A stretch of 56,665 bases of DNA from NCBI GenBank assembly GCA_964626885.1, contig CAZVJA010000008.1:1-56665 (forward strand). The letters run 5' to 3'. The notes under the pieces were generated by a model, which worked only from the letters and a program-made list of their open reading frames with translations, had not been told where the DNA came from and did no database searches. The stretch's first letter is position 1. Every line of letters starts with the position of its first letter. Below, piece after piece: positions 40,925 through 49,453 of the stretch. A program made the position numbers and the translations under genes. Source of the stretch: CAZVJA01 sp964626885. GTDB lineage: Bacteria; Planctomycetota; Planctomycetia; Planctomycetales; Planctomycetaceae.

Positions 40925-43069
40925 ATGGATAGTGATGCCACGTTGGTTCAGGACGCAACGCAGATCGAACAGGCGATCGAACTGAGCCGGCATGTGGAAC
41001 CTCCGCCGACCTCGGTGCCAGGGTACGACATCGAGCGGCGACTCGGTGAAGGGGCCTATGGTGCCGTCTGGCTGGCGCGGGAACAGAACACCGGCAAGCA
41101 GGTCGCAATCAAGTTCTACACGCACCGCCGGGGGCTCGACTGGTCGCTGCTGAACCGCGAGGTGGAGAAGCTTGCAGTCCTCTACACGTCACGCAATATC
41201 GTCCGCCTGTTGAGCGTCGGCTGGGATCACGACCCGCCGTATTATGTGATGGAGCATCTTGAGAACGGGTCTTTGAACTCGTTCCTGGCCAAAGGGCCGC
41301 TCCCCGTTCACGAGGCTGTACGGATCGCGGAATCGGTTCTCCATGCGCTGGTCCACGCCCACGGCAGCGGCATTCTCCATTGCGATTTGAAGCCCGCCAA
41401 CGTGCTGCTCGATGCCGACTTCGAACCGAGGCTGTGCGATTTCGGTCAGTCGCGCCTTTCTGACGAGCAAAATCCGGCACTGGGTACTCTGTTCTACATG
41501 GCCCCGGAGCAAGCCGATCTGAAAGCCGTTCCCGATGCCCGCTGGGACGTTTACGCGCTAGGAGCCCTGCTCTACCACATGATCTGCGGCGAGCCGCCCT
41601 ACCGGACTCCGGAAAACGAGCGATTGATCGAATCTGGCCGATCCCTCGACGAACGATTGGCGACCTATCGGCGGATTGTCAAACAAAACCCGAAGCCGAT
41701 GAAACATCGTTCCGTGCCCGGAGTCGATCGGCGACTATCGGAAATTGTCGAACGGTGCTTGAATGTCGATCCACAGAAGCGTTATCCCAATGCGCAGGCG
41801 GTACTCGATCGGCTCCAATGGCGAGACCGGCAGCGGGCACGTAGGCCGTTGCTGATGCTTGGCATTTTCGGCCCCGGGCTTTTGTTGTTGGCGATGGCTT
41901 ATAGCCTGTATCACATCATGCTCACCGCGGAGCACGATGCCGGACAACTGCTGTCGCGGCGCGCGGTCGAGAGCGACGTTCTCCCGGCGAACATTCTCGC
42001 GCGGAACGTTGCCCGCGACCTGACGAACCGCCGGATCGAACTGATCGAAACGGCCGAGATGCTTTCCCGCGACCCGGATTTGCCCGCCAAACTCGATTCC
42101 GCCGCTGGGAAATCGGCGGAGGAACGGGACGTGATTTTCTCGGAACTTCTCGCGAGACGAACGCGCGCCGACGCAAACCGCGCGGAATTGCATCTCCAGC
42201 CCGACGAAAGCTGGATGGTGAAAGATGCTAATGGATATCAACGTTGGCGGAGTCCGTACAAAGAAAACACGTCCGACGGGTTGTACAACTGGCGGGACTA
42301 CTTTCACGGTCTAGGTAAAGATTGGCCGGAAGGTCAACCCCCGCCCAATGTTCAACCGATCCGTGAACCGCACATCTCCGTTCCGTTCCTGAGCCAGGCG
42401 ACGAACCAATACATGATCGCCATCACGGTCCCCGTGTGGGATACGAAACATGAAAAGGTCGTGGCGGTGTTAGGCCGCACGACCCACTTGGGAAACCTCA
42501 TGGAAGATTATGGCCAGGGAATTCGCGGAAATGAACGAGGAGATATTCAACGCGTACTTGCTCTGGTGGACTTCCATGAAGGAACTCTGCTCGATCACCC
42601 GTGGCTGACACCCCAGCGGGTGAAGGAACTGGGAAAGGATGTCGTCTCGCGGTTGAAGATCTCCGAGGAGGTGATCAAAAAGCTGCAATCGCTGCAATCG
42701 CACGCGGGAGATCAAGGCGCCCTGGAAGTCGATCAGTATATTGATAGCTATGTCGATCCTGTCGTTCACGTAAAGGGGGAAGAATCGGAGTACGGCGGCG
42801 AGTGGCTGGCGGCCTTTGCACTCATCGGCGACACCAAATGGGCCGCGATTGTTCAAGAGCGGCGCGGTGCGGCACTCAGGCCGGTTGAGGAAATGAAACA
42901 GGGGTTGGTCCAGTATGGTTTCTGGGCGCTCCTGGCGAGTTGTGCGTTGATCGGCTTATTGTGGTATTTTGTGGGACGTGCCCTGGATGACCGTGCGCCG
43001 CGATTCTGGACTGCTCGGGGGAACGGATCGCAGGGAGGAACTCCAAGCACGTCTCCCACCGCCAGATAA
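40925..43069 (+). CDS. Ser/Thr protein kinase with periplasmic sensor domain
   Basis: A 714-residue membrane kinase. The Hanks-type domain (about 34-300) has GEGAYG, K63 in VAIKF, E79, HCDLKPAN (152-159, HCD in place of HRD) with D154, DFG at 172-174 and APE at 193-195. All catalytic residues are present, so activity is expected. Two membrane helices (about 308-332 and 664-683) enclose a ~330-residue extracytoplasmic region with Cache-like wording such as NWRDYFHGLGKDW and HISVPFLSQATNQYMIAITVPVWDTKHEKVVAVLGR, suggesting small-molecule sensing. The start at 40925 has GGAG about 10 bases before it. The FHA-cyclase gene begins 15 bases after its stop. Confidence 0.85.
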   Translation: MDSDATLVQDATQIEQAIELSRHVEPPPTSVPGYDIERRLGEGAYGAVWLAREQNTGKQVAIKFYTHRRGLDWSLLNREVEKLAVLYTSRNIVRLLSVGWDHDPPYYVMEHLENGSLNSFLAKGPLPVHEAVRIAESVLHALVHAHGSGILHCDLKPANVLLDADFEPRLCDFGQSRLSDEQNPALGTLFYMAPEQADLKAVPDARWDVYALGALLYHMICGEPPYRTPENERLIESGRSLDERLATYRRIVKQNPKPMKHRSVPGVDRRLSEIVERCLNVDPQKRYPNAQAVLDRLQWRDRQRARRPLLMLGIFGPGLLLLAMAYSLYHIMLTAEHDAGQLLSRRAVESDVLPANILARNVARDLTNRRIELIETAEMLSRDPDLPAKLDSAAGKSAEERDVIFSELLARRTRADANRAELHLQPDESWMVKDANGYQRWRSPYKENTSDGLYNWRDYFHGLGKDWPEGQPPPNVQPIREPHISVPFLSQATNQYMIAITVPVWDTKHEKVVAVLGRTTHLGNLMEDYGQGIRGNERGDIQRVLALVDFHEGTLLDHPWLTPQRVKELGKDVVSRLKISEEVIKKLQSLQSHAGDQGALEVDQYIDSYVDPVVHVKGEESEYGGEWLAAFALIGDTKWAAIVQERRGAALRPVEEMKQGLVQYGFWALLASCALIGLLWYFVGRALDDRAPRFWTARGNGSQGGTPSTSPTAR

Positions 43070-43084
43070 AGGAATGGAAGTCCC

Positions 43085-44860
43085 TTGTTTTTTCTGACCG
43101 CTCACGGACCCGATTCGCGACAGCGATTAAGGCATGCGCTTGAACCGGGGCGACTTTATGTACTCGGGCGTGACGCCGAGACGGACCTTCCAATCCCGTG
43201 GGATCCCCATATCTCACGCCACCATCTGCGTCTATCGGCTGCGGCTGAGCATATCCAGATCGAAAAACTCCCGGCTGCCGCAAACCCGCTGTTTTACGAT
43301 GGTGTCGCGACAGAGCAATTACAAGCGACCGGCGGCGAACGATTCGTCATCGGATGCACGACTTTTCAGATCGATGGAAACGAACAATCGATTCCCTCAC
43401 CGAGCGCCCCACCGATTGAGGAGGTCACTTTCGAACCGCACGAACTGCACAAGGTTCGGATTCGCGACGCTGATAAACGGATTGACGTGCTCGCACGCCT
43501 TGGAGAAGTCATTCGCGGATCACGCGACGATACCGCACTGTATCAGCATCTCACCAATCTGTTGCTGGCAGGTGTTCCGCACGCTGAAGCTGTGGCGATT
43601 GTCGGCTTCGAGGGCCGGGGTGACCAGCAGGTGTTACACTGGGATCGTCGCCGGCAGACCGCCGGAGAATTTCGTCCCAGCGGCCGACTCGTGCATGACA
43701 CCGCTGTACGACGGAGGAGTGTTCTGCATGTGTGGGAGTCATCCGGGTCAGCACGGCAGGATTACACTGCCGTCGCTGGATTCGACTGGGCGTTCTGCAC
43801 GCCAGTCTTGGACGCTCCCTCGCCAACCTGGGGACTGTACGTCGCGGGCCGTCTTGATCGGCCGGTGATCGGCGGCCAACCAGCGGGAGCAGGACAGATC
43901 CATCTTCAAGCAGATGTGAAGTTCACGGAGATCGTCACTGAAATCATCAGTTCTGTGCGAAAGTCAAACAAGCTCGAACAACAAAAGGCCGCGCTGCGGC
44001 AGTTTTTCGCACCCCCAATTCTCTCAGCACTGGGAGACGATCTCAACACAAGCTTGCTCGAACCCCGCGAATGCGACGTCACCGTGTTGTTCTGTGACCT
44101 GCGGGGCTTCAGTAAACAATCTGAGGAATCCGCAGGCGACTTGATCGGCCTGCTGGATCGCGTCAGCAGCGCGCTTGAAGTCATGACACATCACATTCTG
44201 GAGCACGGCGGAGTCACGGGGGATTTTCAAGGAGACGCAACTCTTGGCTTCTGGGGTTGGCCATTCGCTTCCAAAGCCGCCCCCTTAAATGCCTGCCGAG
44301 CCGCACTGGGAATTCGCCGTGAGTTCGCCGAAACTATCGGACGCAAGGATCATCCCTTGGCGAATTTTCAAATGGGAATTGGGATCGCACACGGGCCGGC
44401 GGTTGCGGGAAAGATCGGCACGAGCGAGCAGGTTAAGGTGACGGTCTTCGGCCCGGTCGTGAATTTAGCCAGCCGCCTGGAAAGCCTCACCAAGCAATTG
44501 CGAGTTCCCATAGTGCTCGACGAAGCGACGGCAGGCATCGTTGCAGAACAACTCTCCCCTGCGGAGGGTCGGCTGCGCCGGCTTGCGAAAATTCTGCCGT
44601 ACGGTCTGGAAAACCCGCTGATTGTGAGCGAACTACTCCCACCAAACGATCAGTACCCGGAATTGAACGACGAACATGTCCGTCTTTACGAACAGGGAGT
44701 CGATCATTTCATATCCGGAAATTGGGAAGAGGCTCACCGTTGTCTGCACGGTGTTCCGGCGGGCGACCGGGCACAGGATTTTCTCGGCATGATCATCGCG
44801 CAGCATAGCCGTGTAGCGCCCTCCGATTGGGACGGCATCGTGCGCCTGGCTGCAAAGTGA
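43085..44860 (+). CDS. FHA-GAF-class III nucleotide cyclase
   Basis: A 591-residue cytoplasmic signalling protein. An FHA domain (about 5-100) has R29 in VLGRD, SRHH at 44-47 and N67. FHA domains bind phosphothreonine. A GAF-like domain follows (about 135-290), then a class III cyclase (about 325-500) with metal-binding D338 (FCDLRGFS) and D384 (FQGDATLGF), and N460/R464 in NLASRLESL. The purine-specifying Lys position holds D380, and the second specificity position holds T453. This is unlike canonical adenylate or guanylate cyclases, so the product is uncertain. A TPR-like tail ends the protein. The start is TTG at 43085, with GGAAG just before it. It is almost certainly cotranscribed with the upstream kinase, whose phosphorylation the FHA domain may read. 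Confidence 0.82.
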   Translation: MFFLTAHGPDSRQRLRHALEPGRLYVLGRDAETDLPIPWDPHISRHHLRLSAAAEHIQIEKLPAAANPLFYDGVATEQLQATGGERFVIGCTTFQIDGNEQSIPSPSAPPIEEVTFEPHELHKVRIRDADKRIDVLARLGEVIRGSRDDTALYQHLTNLLLAGVPHAEAVAIVGFEGRGDQQVLHWDRRRQTAGEFRPSGRLVHDTAVRRRSVLHVWESSGSARQDYTAVAGFDWAFCTPVLDAPSPTWGLYVAGRLDRPVIGGQPAGAGQIHLQADVKFTEIVTEIISSVRKSNKLEQQKAALRQFFAPPILSALGDDLNTSLLEPRECDVTVLFCDLRGFSKQSEESAGDLIGLLDRVSSALEVMTHHILEHGGVTGDFQGDATLGFWGWPFASKAAPLNACRAALGIRREFAETIGRKDHPLANFQMGIGIAHGPAVAGKIGTSEQVKVTVFGPVVNLASRLESLTKQLRVPIVLDEATAGIVAEQLSPAEGRLRRLAKILPYGLENPLIVSELLPPNDQYPELNDEHVRLYEQGVDHFISGNWEEAHRCLHGVPAGDRAQDFLGMIIAQHSRVAPSDWDGIVRLAAK

Positions 44861-44973
44861 ATCTCGCTGCCGAGAGATCGCGATCCGCCATGCTCGTATC
44901 GCCCCCGGTGTTTCCCCTGATTCGCATCCCTCACGATTCGTTTGCTGTATTTTCAGCATAATGAGGATCTGCC

Positions 44974-45156
44974 ATGCAACCGTCGACTGTCGTGGAGGAA
45001 ATCCCCTGTAATCATCTCCATATTCAACCGACCTCAATCAGGATGGGGACGATTGCCCTTTACGACCGTTACAAACGGACCGGCTATCTGTCAAATCTGA
45101 TAAAGCCGTCATATCCATCACAACCTATAGGTCCAAGCATGCGGATTACTCCGTAA
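44974..45156 (+). CDS. Possible 60-residue small protein
   Basis: An ATG at 44974 follows GAGG at a normal distance and opens a 60-codon frame. The translation (MQPSTVVEEIPCNHLHIQPT...) matches no family I know and has no clear signal or membrane segment. It could equally be chance. No neighbour supports a role. Confidence 0.25.
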   Translation: MQPSTVVEEIPCNHLHIQPTSIRMGTIALYDRYKRTGYLSNLIKPSYPSQPIGPSMRITP

Positions 45157-45345
45157 TCGAAAGATTGAATACCTAATTCATCGAGAAAAGCCTGTGAAGA
45201 TTTCCGGCGTCAACAAGAGCCGTGACTTACCTTTATGCATCAAAACAATGTGTGATCTTTCCACCCGCGTGAGTATTCCATTTTGCCGCGGCTGGATGGC
45301 TCCACAATCGTTTTCGCCAAGTTATGGGATCGACTGGTGATACCA

Positions 45346-45525
45346 ATGTTTCAGAGCGTAGCAGACAGGGAGATGCAGGAGCCGGCGGCGCTGGTCGAGC
45401 AAGCTCGCTCGCACCGGCAGGCGGCAACCATTGATCTCACTCCGCGCACTAGGGAGATGCTGACAACGCTCAATTCGTTGTTCGAATCGATGGAATCATC
45501 GCCGACTCCGTGCTCCGAACGGTAA
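45346..45525 (+). CDS. Possible 59-residue small protein
   Basis: The frame from the ATG at 45346 encodes a polar, probably helical peptide (MFQSVADREMQEPAALVEQA...). The frame extends to a TTG at 45283. It ends 71 bases before the response-regulator start on the same strand. The Shine-Dalgarno signal (GGTGA) is weak. No family is recognised, and the call rests on the frame and even composition alone. Confidence 0.3.
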   Translation: MFQSVADREMQEPAALVEQARSHRQAATIDLTPRTREMLTTLNSLFESMESSPTPCSER

Positions 45526-45596
45526 CGCCCATCCGAAATATCCCCCACGACAAAACAAACCCAGCCGCTTCTAAAGAGCAAGTCGAAGGATCCGAC

Positions 45597-46205
45597 ATGG
45601 CAAATCTTTCACCTGACAATCAGGTTCACGTGCTGGTGATCGACGACGATCCCCTGTTCCGCAGCCTGATCGTTTCTCTGCTTCGGAAGGACTGCCAGGT
45701 CACAGTTGCCTCCGAAGGCTCGGATGGATATTACAAGGCGCTTGAGAATCCTCCCGACATTGCCTTGATCGACGTACAGATGCCGGGATGGGATGGATTG
45801 AAGACGCTTAAGGCGTTTCGTTCACATCCAGCATTAGCCGGCGTCCGCGCAATTATGCTCACGGGTGATGCCAGTAAAGAAACCGTGCTCGCGGCGATCC
45901 ATGCTGGTGCCAATGACTATCTCGTGAAAACCACATTCACTAAGCAAGACTTTTTCCAGAAGCTGAATTGTCAACTTCCGACCGGTGCTGGCACGGCTTC
46001 GCAATCTCCATCGGGAGCAGCCTCCCCAACGTCCACGGAGCAACCCTGCCCAGCGCGTCCTCCACACATTTCATCCGCTGAAACATCCCCCCTCCAGCAG
46101 TCGCCTGAAAGTGCAATCGCTGCAGCTTCGTCACCCGCATCCGTGAGCGTCCCCGCAGCACCTGATTCATCCAGGCTGCAAGAGGTGATGGACAACTGGG
46201 ACTAA
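45597..46205 (+). CDS. Single-domain response regulator with disordered tail
   Basis: A 202-residue receiver protein. The receiver (about 8-130) has the acidic pocket in VLVIDDDPLF, the phospho-acceptor Asp in IDVQMPGWDG, the switch Thr in MLTGD, and the Lys in DYLVKTTF. All phosphotransfer residues are present. The remaining ~70 residues are Ser/Pro/Ala-rich with no DNA-binding or enzyme domain, so it probably acts through protein contacts, in the manner of CheY or Spo0F. The start has GAAGGA upstream. The longer frame to 45510 lacks such a site. No histidine kinase gene is adjacent, so its partner is unknown. Confidence 0.82.
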   Translation: MANLSPDNQVHVLVIDDDPLFRSLIVSLLRKDCQVTVASEGSDGYYKALENPPDIALIDVQMPGWDGLKTLKAFRSHPALAGVRAIMLTGDASKETVLAAIHAGANDYLVKTTFTKQDFFQKLNCQLPTGAGTASQSPSGAASPTSTEQPCPARPPHISSAETSPLQQSPESAIAAASSPASVSVPAAPDSSRLQEVMDNWD

Positions 46206-46551
46206 CCTGATGGCGCAGCTTGCGTCAGATGTGACCCGAGTTGCCAGGTTCGAGCGCGCAATTCCCTGAGCATCTTGTTCCGGTTCAACCGCCGCGACAT
46301 CAGTTGTGCGCGTACTTCTTGGGATGCGCAGGGCACAACGGAACAATGGGCTTGCATAGAATAAGCTTGCAACTCTCTTGCAACAGCAAAATCCGCTGAC
46401 TCACTTCCCGCCAAAAAAGTTTCAAAAGGGACTTTTCACATTCCGCAATTTGTGCTTACAATCGAATCCAGTGGTTTTTATTCACGTTTTTGTGAAGTGT
46501 TTTGTTTGAAGATCTGGTGGCGGTCCCCAATTCGGGAAGGATTCGTCAGTC
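46206..46551. other. Intergenic region before the zinc-ribbon gene
   Basis: 346 bases without a supportable gene. An imperfect stem (CTGATGGCGCA/TGCGTCAG, about 46208-46229) follows the response-regulator stop and may be a weak terminator. A TTACAAT-like -10 occurs near 46452-46458, with no good -35. Confidence 0.4.
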
Positions 46552-46851
46552 ATGTTGCACTTTACGTGCGATTCGTGCGGACAGCAGTTGGGAGATCGGC
46601 GCTTCGTGGTCAAGCTGGAAGTTTACCCGGCCTTCGATCCCGAAGATTTCGATGAGAATGACCTTGATGCCGATCACCTCCATGAATTGTCAGAGGTCAT
46701 TCAGGAGATGGAAGCCACGGGCAACACCGAGCTGGAGGATTGCAGCTCGAAAGCGTTCCGTTTCGATCTTTGCCCGTCGTGCCACAGGAAATTCGTGAAA
46801 GATCCGCTCGGCCGCGAGGCGCTCCGAAGACTGAACTTCAGCAAGAACTGA
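46552..46851 (+). CDS. Small zinc-ribbon protein
   Basis: A 99-residue protein with two CxxC knuckles, FTCDSCG (near the N terminus) and DLCPSCHRKF (near the C terminus), flanking an acidic middle (DPEDFDENDLDADHLHELSEVIQEME). The four Cys should bind one zinc ion. GGAAGGA lies about 9 bases before the ATG. I believe similar short proteins occur in planctomycetes, but I cannot assign a function. Structural or regulatory binding to nucleic acid or protein is possible. The nuclease gene follows 150 bases downstream on the same strand. Confidence 0.72.
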   Translation: MLHFTCDSCGQQLGDRRFVVKLEVYPAFDPEDFDENDLDADHLHELSEVIQEMEATGNTELEDCSSKAFRFDLCPSCHRKFVKDPLGREALRRLNFSKN

Positions 46852-47001
46852 CTCGTAGCTTCGTCCAAGACGAACCGCTCGCGTCGCTGTGGAACCGTTC
46901 CAACGTTCCATCCTGGTGGTTCCGTCGTGCGCGGCAGCCATGCTTCTTGATCAGTACACGCGATTCTCGATCAGCACAAGGACGCCGATTCGGCTGCAGA
47001 C

Positions 47002-47550
47002 ATGCGCAATCGTCAAACGTCCCGCGGAAGACGACTGCCTTGGAAACGCACCGCATGGGGCTTTGTCCTGTTGTTGATTCTGATCGGCTACCAACTGGTT
47101 GTCACGCCCGATCGTGCGCCGAGGATTGATTATACCCCTTCAGAGCAGCATTTTGTTGAACGCGTCGTCGATGGAGACACGCTGCTACTGAAAGGCGGCA
47201 TTCGGGTCCGATTGATTGGAATCGACACTCCGGAGTCCGTTAAGCCGAGCGCTCCAGTCGAACCGCTCGGCCCCGAAGCTTCGGAGTTCACGCGAAGAAA
47301 AGTGGAGCAGCGCACCGTCCGACTGGAGTTCGACCGGGAGCGGCGCGATCAGTATCACCGAATATTGGCATATGTGTACATCGGGGATGAATTGCTGAAC
47401 GAGGAGCTGATTCGGGCAGGTTTCAGCCGGGCTGAAACGCGATTCCCTTACGACGTGGGGATGAAGCGCCGCTTTATCGCCGCCGAAAAAGAAGCACAGC
47501 ACGCCCGCCGCGGATTATGGGCAGAGGCTCCTGAAGTTCAACGTAAATAG
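47002..47550 (+). CDS. Thermonuclease-family (SNase) nuclease, membrane-anchored or secreted
   Basis: A 182-residue nuclease of the staphylococcal nuclease family. The N terminus has a basic stretch and a hydrophobic helix (WKRTAWGFVLLLILIGYQLVV), so it is exported or anchored. The OB-fold active site is intact: VRLIGIDTPES gives the catalytic Arg, Asp and Glu, and DQYHRILAYVYI gives the second catalytic Arg. Such enzymes cut DNA and RNA with calcium, and in many bacteria they help use or clear extracellular DNA. No disulfide-forming Cys is seen. It converges with the phosphatase gene across 66 bases. Confidence 0.87.
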   Translation: MRNRQTSRGRRLPWKRTAWGFVLLLILIGYQLVVTPDRAPRIDYTPSEQHFVERVVDGDTLLLKGGIRVRLIGIDTPESVKPSAPVEPLGPEASEFTRRKVEQRTVRLEFDRERRDQYHRILAYVYIGDELLNEELIRAGFSRAETRFPYDVGMKRRFIAAEKEAQHARRGLWAEAPEVQRK

Positions 47551-47616
47551 CTCCGTCCAGCCCGTACCTTGTTCGACAAGCGAAGAAGTATCTTCAGCAG
47601 GATGAATGGGTCCATC

Positions 47617-49170
47617 TCAGCCGGCCATCCGCAGAATTAATAGCGTACGATCATCAGGTTCGTCCCCACCCTGCAGATGCGACTCCAGCTCCGACCAGAT
47701 CGCCTGCAAAATTGATGCGGGGGAAGCGGTTTCGTGCCGCTTAACCACAGAGGCGATGCCGTCGGATCGAAACATCCGCCGGCCCAGGCTCATCGCCTCG
47801 CTAATGCCGTCACTGAAGCCGACAAGTACGTCTTTCGGCTCAAGACTCAGTACCGATCGTTCATAGGTGGCATCCGAGGTTACCCCCAGCAGCATACCGT
47901 GCGACTTCAGAGTTTGTACTTGTGCTGACCGCACGAGCAAGGGGGCCGGATGCCCCGCGTTCGTGTATGTGAACGTTTTTTGCCTCGCATCGACCACGCC
48001 GTATATCAGGCTCATGAACTGATGCGGAGGAGTGATGCTGTACAAAGCACGATTAATCCGCTCCATCACAACATCGGTACAAAATACGTCTTCTCCGCAG
48101 TCGATGGAGAGCGACCGCAGCGCGCCTCGCACCGCCGACATGACGAGTGCAGCCGGAATACTGTCACCGGACGCATCGCCGACTGCTACGATAGTCCGAC
48201 CATTTCCAAGCGGAATCAATTCACACAAATCTCCACCGATCTCGTGCCGGCTCGTACAAACCGCGGCCGCCTCGAATCCGCAATCGGATTCAAGCGCACC
48301 GACAACGTCCTGCATTTGTGCTTCGGACGCCACCAGTAGATCCTGCTGCAACCGCTGTTGCACGGCACTTTCACGCAAAAGGACGACTCGTTCGAGAACA
48401 GCAGCAACCTGTGCGGCTATGGAATGTAACACGTGCAGCTCCCGATCGGTCGGCTCACGACGGCGACGATCGAAGACCCACAACGTCCCCAGCGGACTTG
48501 ATTCCGATGGAATTGCGACACAGACTCCGGTCGAGTACCCGTCGGGCAGCCAGTTCGATGCTCGCGTAGTTGGATCGCTTAAGAGAATCACACGCCCGTC
48601 TGACATCGCCTCAAGATCTGGAGGCTGATCGGCAAGTTCGCGACTCCGAAAAGGAACCTCGTATGGCTCCAACTGCGAACTCGCCCGCAGATTTAGGCAT
48701 CGTCCCGTCGGTTCTAGCAAGAAGAATCCAGCCGATCGGAAGGCGGTTAACTGCACAGCCGCCCTCAATAATTGATTGAGGGCTCCAAGCAGGTCTTTCT
48801 CGTTTGGAATCGATAACCCAATCTCAACAAGTGTCGCAACCTCGTTCGTCCGGGACTCAAGTGCCCGGGTTGCCGTCATCGTCTTACAAGCCAACTCTGC
48901 CGTCATCTCGGCCAGATCGCAAACCGCGAGGAATGATCGATCCATCTCCGGGGAATCGGGGATGTTCAGCGTGAGAAAGCCGAGGCAGAGCTGGTCATCT
49001 TCGACGGCATGGAACCAACAACAGTTGCCGTCATCTCGGAGACGTCTCTCGATTTGCTGAGAATCATTGTCTCCCGCCGGCAGGAATTGCAGCGTCCACC
49101 CGGTGGCCATCGAAAATCGCGAGCAGACGTCGGCGATCCATTCGGGCGTTGTAAGAAGAGGAGTCGGCAT
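47617..49170 (-). CDS. GAF-domain PP2C/SpoIIE-type serine phosphatase
   Basis: A 517-residue protein. An N-terminal region of about 100 residues is followed by a GAF domain (about 115-270, LVEIGLSIPNEKDLLGALNQLL ... IAAQVAAVLERVV), a short coiled segment (LRESAVQQRLQQDLLVASEAQ) and a SpoIIE/RsbU-type PP2C phosphatase (about 300-515). The phosphatase metal residues are in GGDLCE, VAVGDASGDSIPAALVM, GFSDGISEA and DDRTLLIL. GDASGDS replaces the usual GDVSGHG, but the Asp residues are kept. It should dephosphorylate a Ser or Thr on a partner protein, typically an anti-anti-sigma factor. No STAS or RsbW-type partner is in the window. Confidence 0.85.
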   Translation of the reverse strand: MPTPLLTTPEWIADVCSRFSMATGWTLQFLPAGDNDSQQIERRLRDDGNCCWFHAVEDDQLCLGFLTLNIPDSPEMDRSFLAVCDLAEMTAELACKTMTATRALESRTNEVATLVEIGLSIPNEKDLLGALNQLLRAAVQLTAFRSAGFFLLEPTGRCLNLRASSQLEPYEVPFRSRELADQPPDLEAMSDGRVILLSDPTTRASNWLPDGYSTGVCVAIPSESSPLGTLWVFDRRRREPTDRELHVLHSIAAQVAAVLERVVLLRESAVQQRLQQDLLVASEAQMQDVVGALESDCGFEAAAVCTSRHEIGGDLCELIPLGNGRTIVAVGDASGDSIPAALVMSAVRGALRSLSIDCGEDVFCTDVVMERINRALYSITPPHQFMSLIYGVVDARQKTFTYTNAGHPAPLLVRSAQVQTLKSHGMLLGVTSDATYERSVLSLEPKDVLVGFSDGISEAMSLGRRMFRSDGIASVVKRHETASPASILQAIWSELESHLQGGDEPDDRTLLILRMAG

Positions 49171-49453
49171 GGTGGCATCGCCCGCCGGGGAAGGTTTTCG
49201 CCAGACGGAAGACCAAATAAATCCGTCTAAACTGTTTTCCGCGAGCTGGTGGTGTCAACTTCATCGACCCTCTGCAGGACAGGCATCGACAGCGAACCAA
49301 AAAACTCGCTGTATGCAGGACGTGACGGTTGAACTAGATCTGAGGCCTGTTCTGATCAGGAGAAATCACGGCCCGAGACAAGTCTCAGCCATTCCGATCG
49401 CAGAGACCGGGCGAAGTTTCGTAACAGAAAGTCCGCAAAAGCCCTGCGGCCTC

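Larger units (their letters stand above)
44861..45596. other. Long intergenic region before the response regulator
   Basis: 736 bases with only two small frames of low confidence (44974-45156 and 45346-45525). Weak hairpins are present, for example TCTCG-CTGC-CGAGA at 44862-44875 straight after the cyclase gene and CCGTT-ACA-AACGG near 45066-45078. None has a U-tract. Confidence 0.45.
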
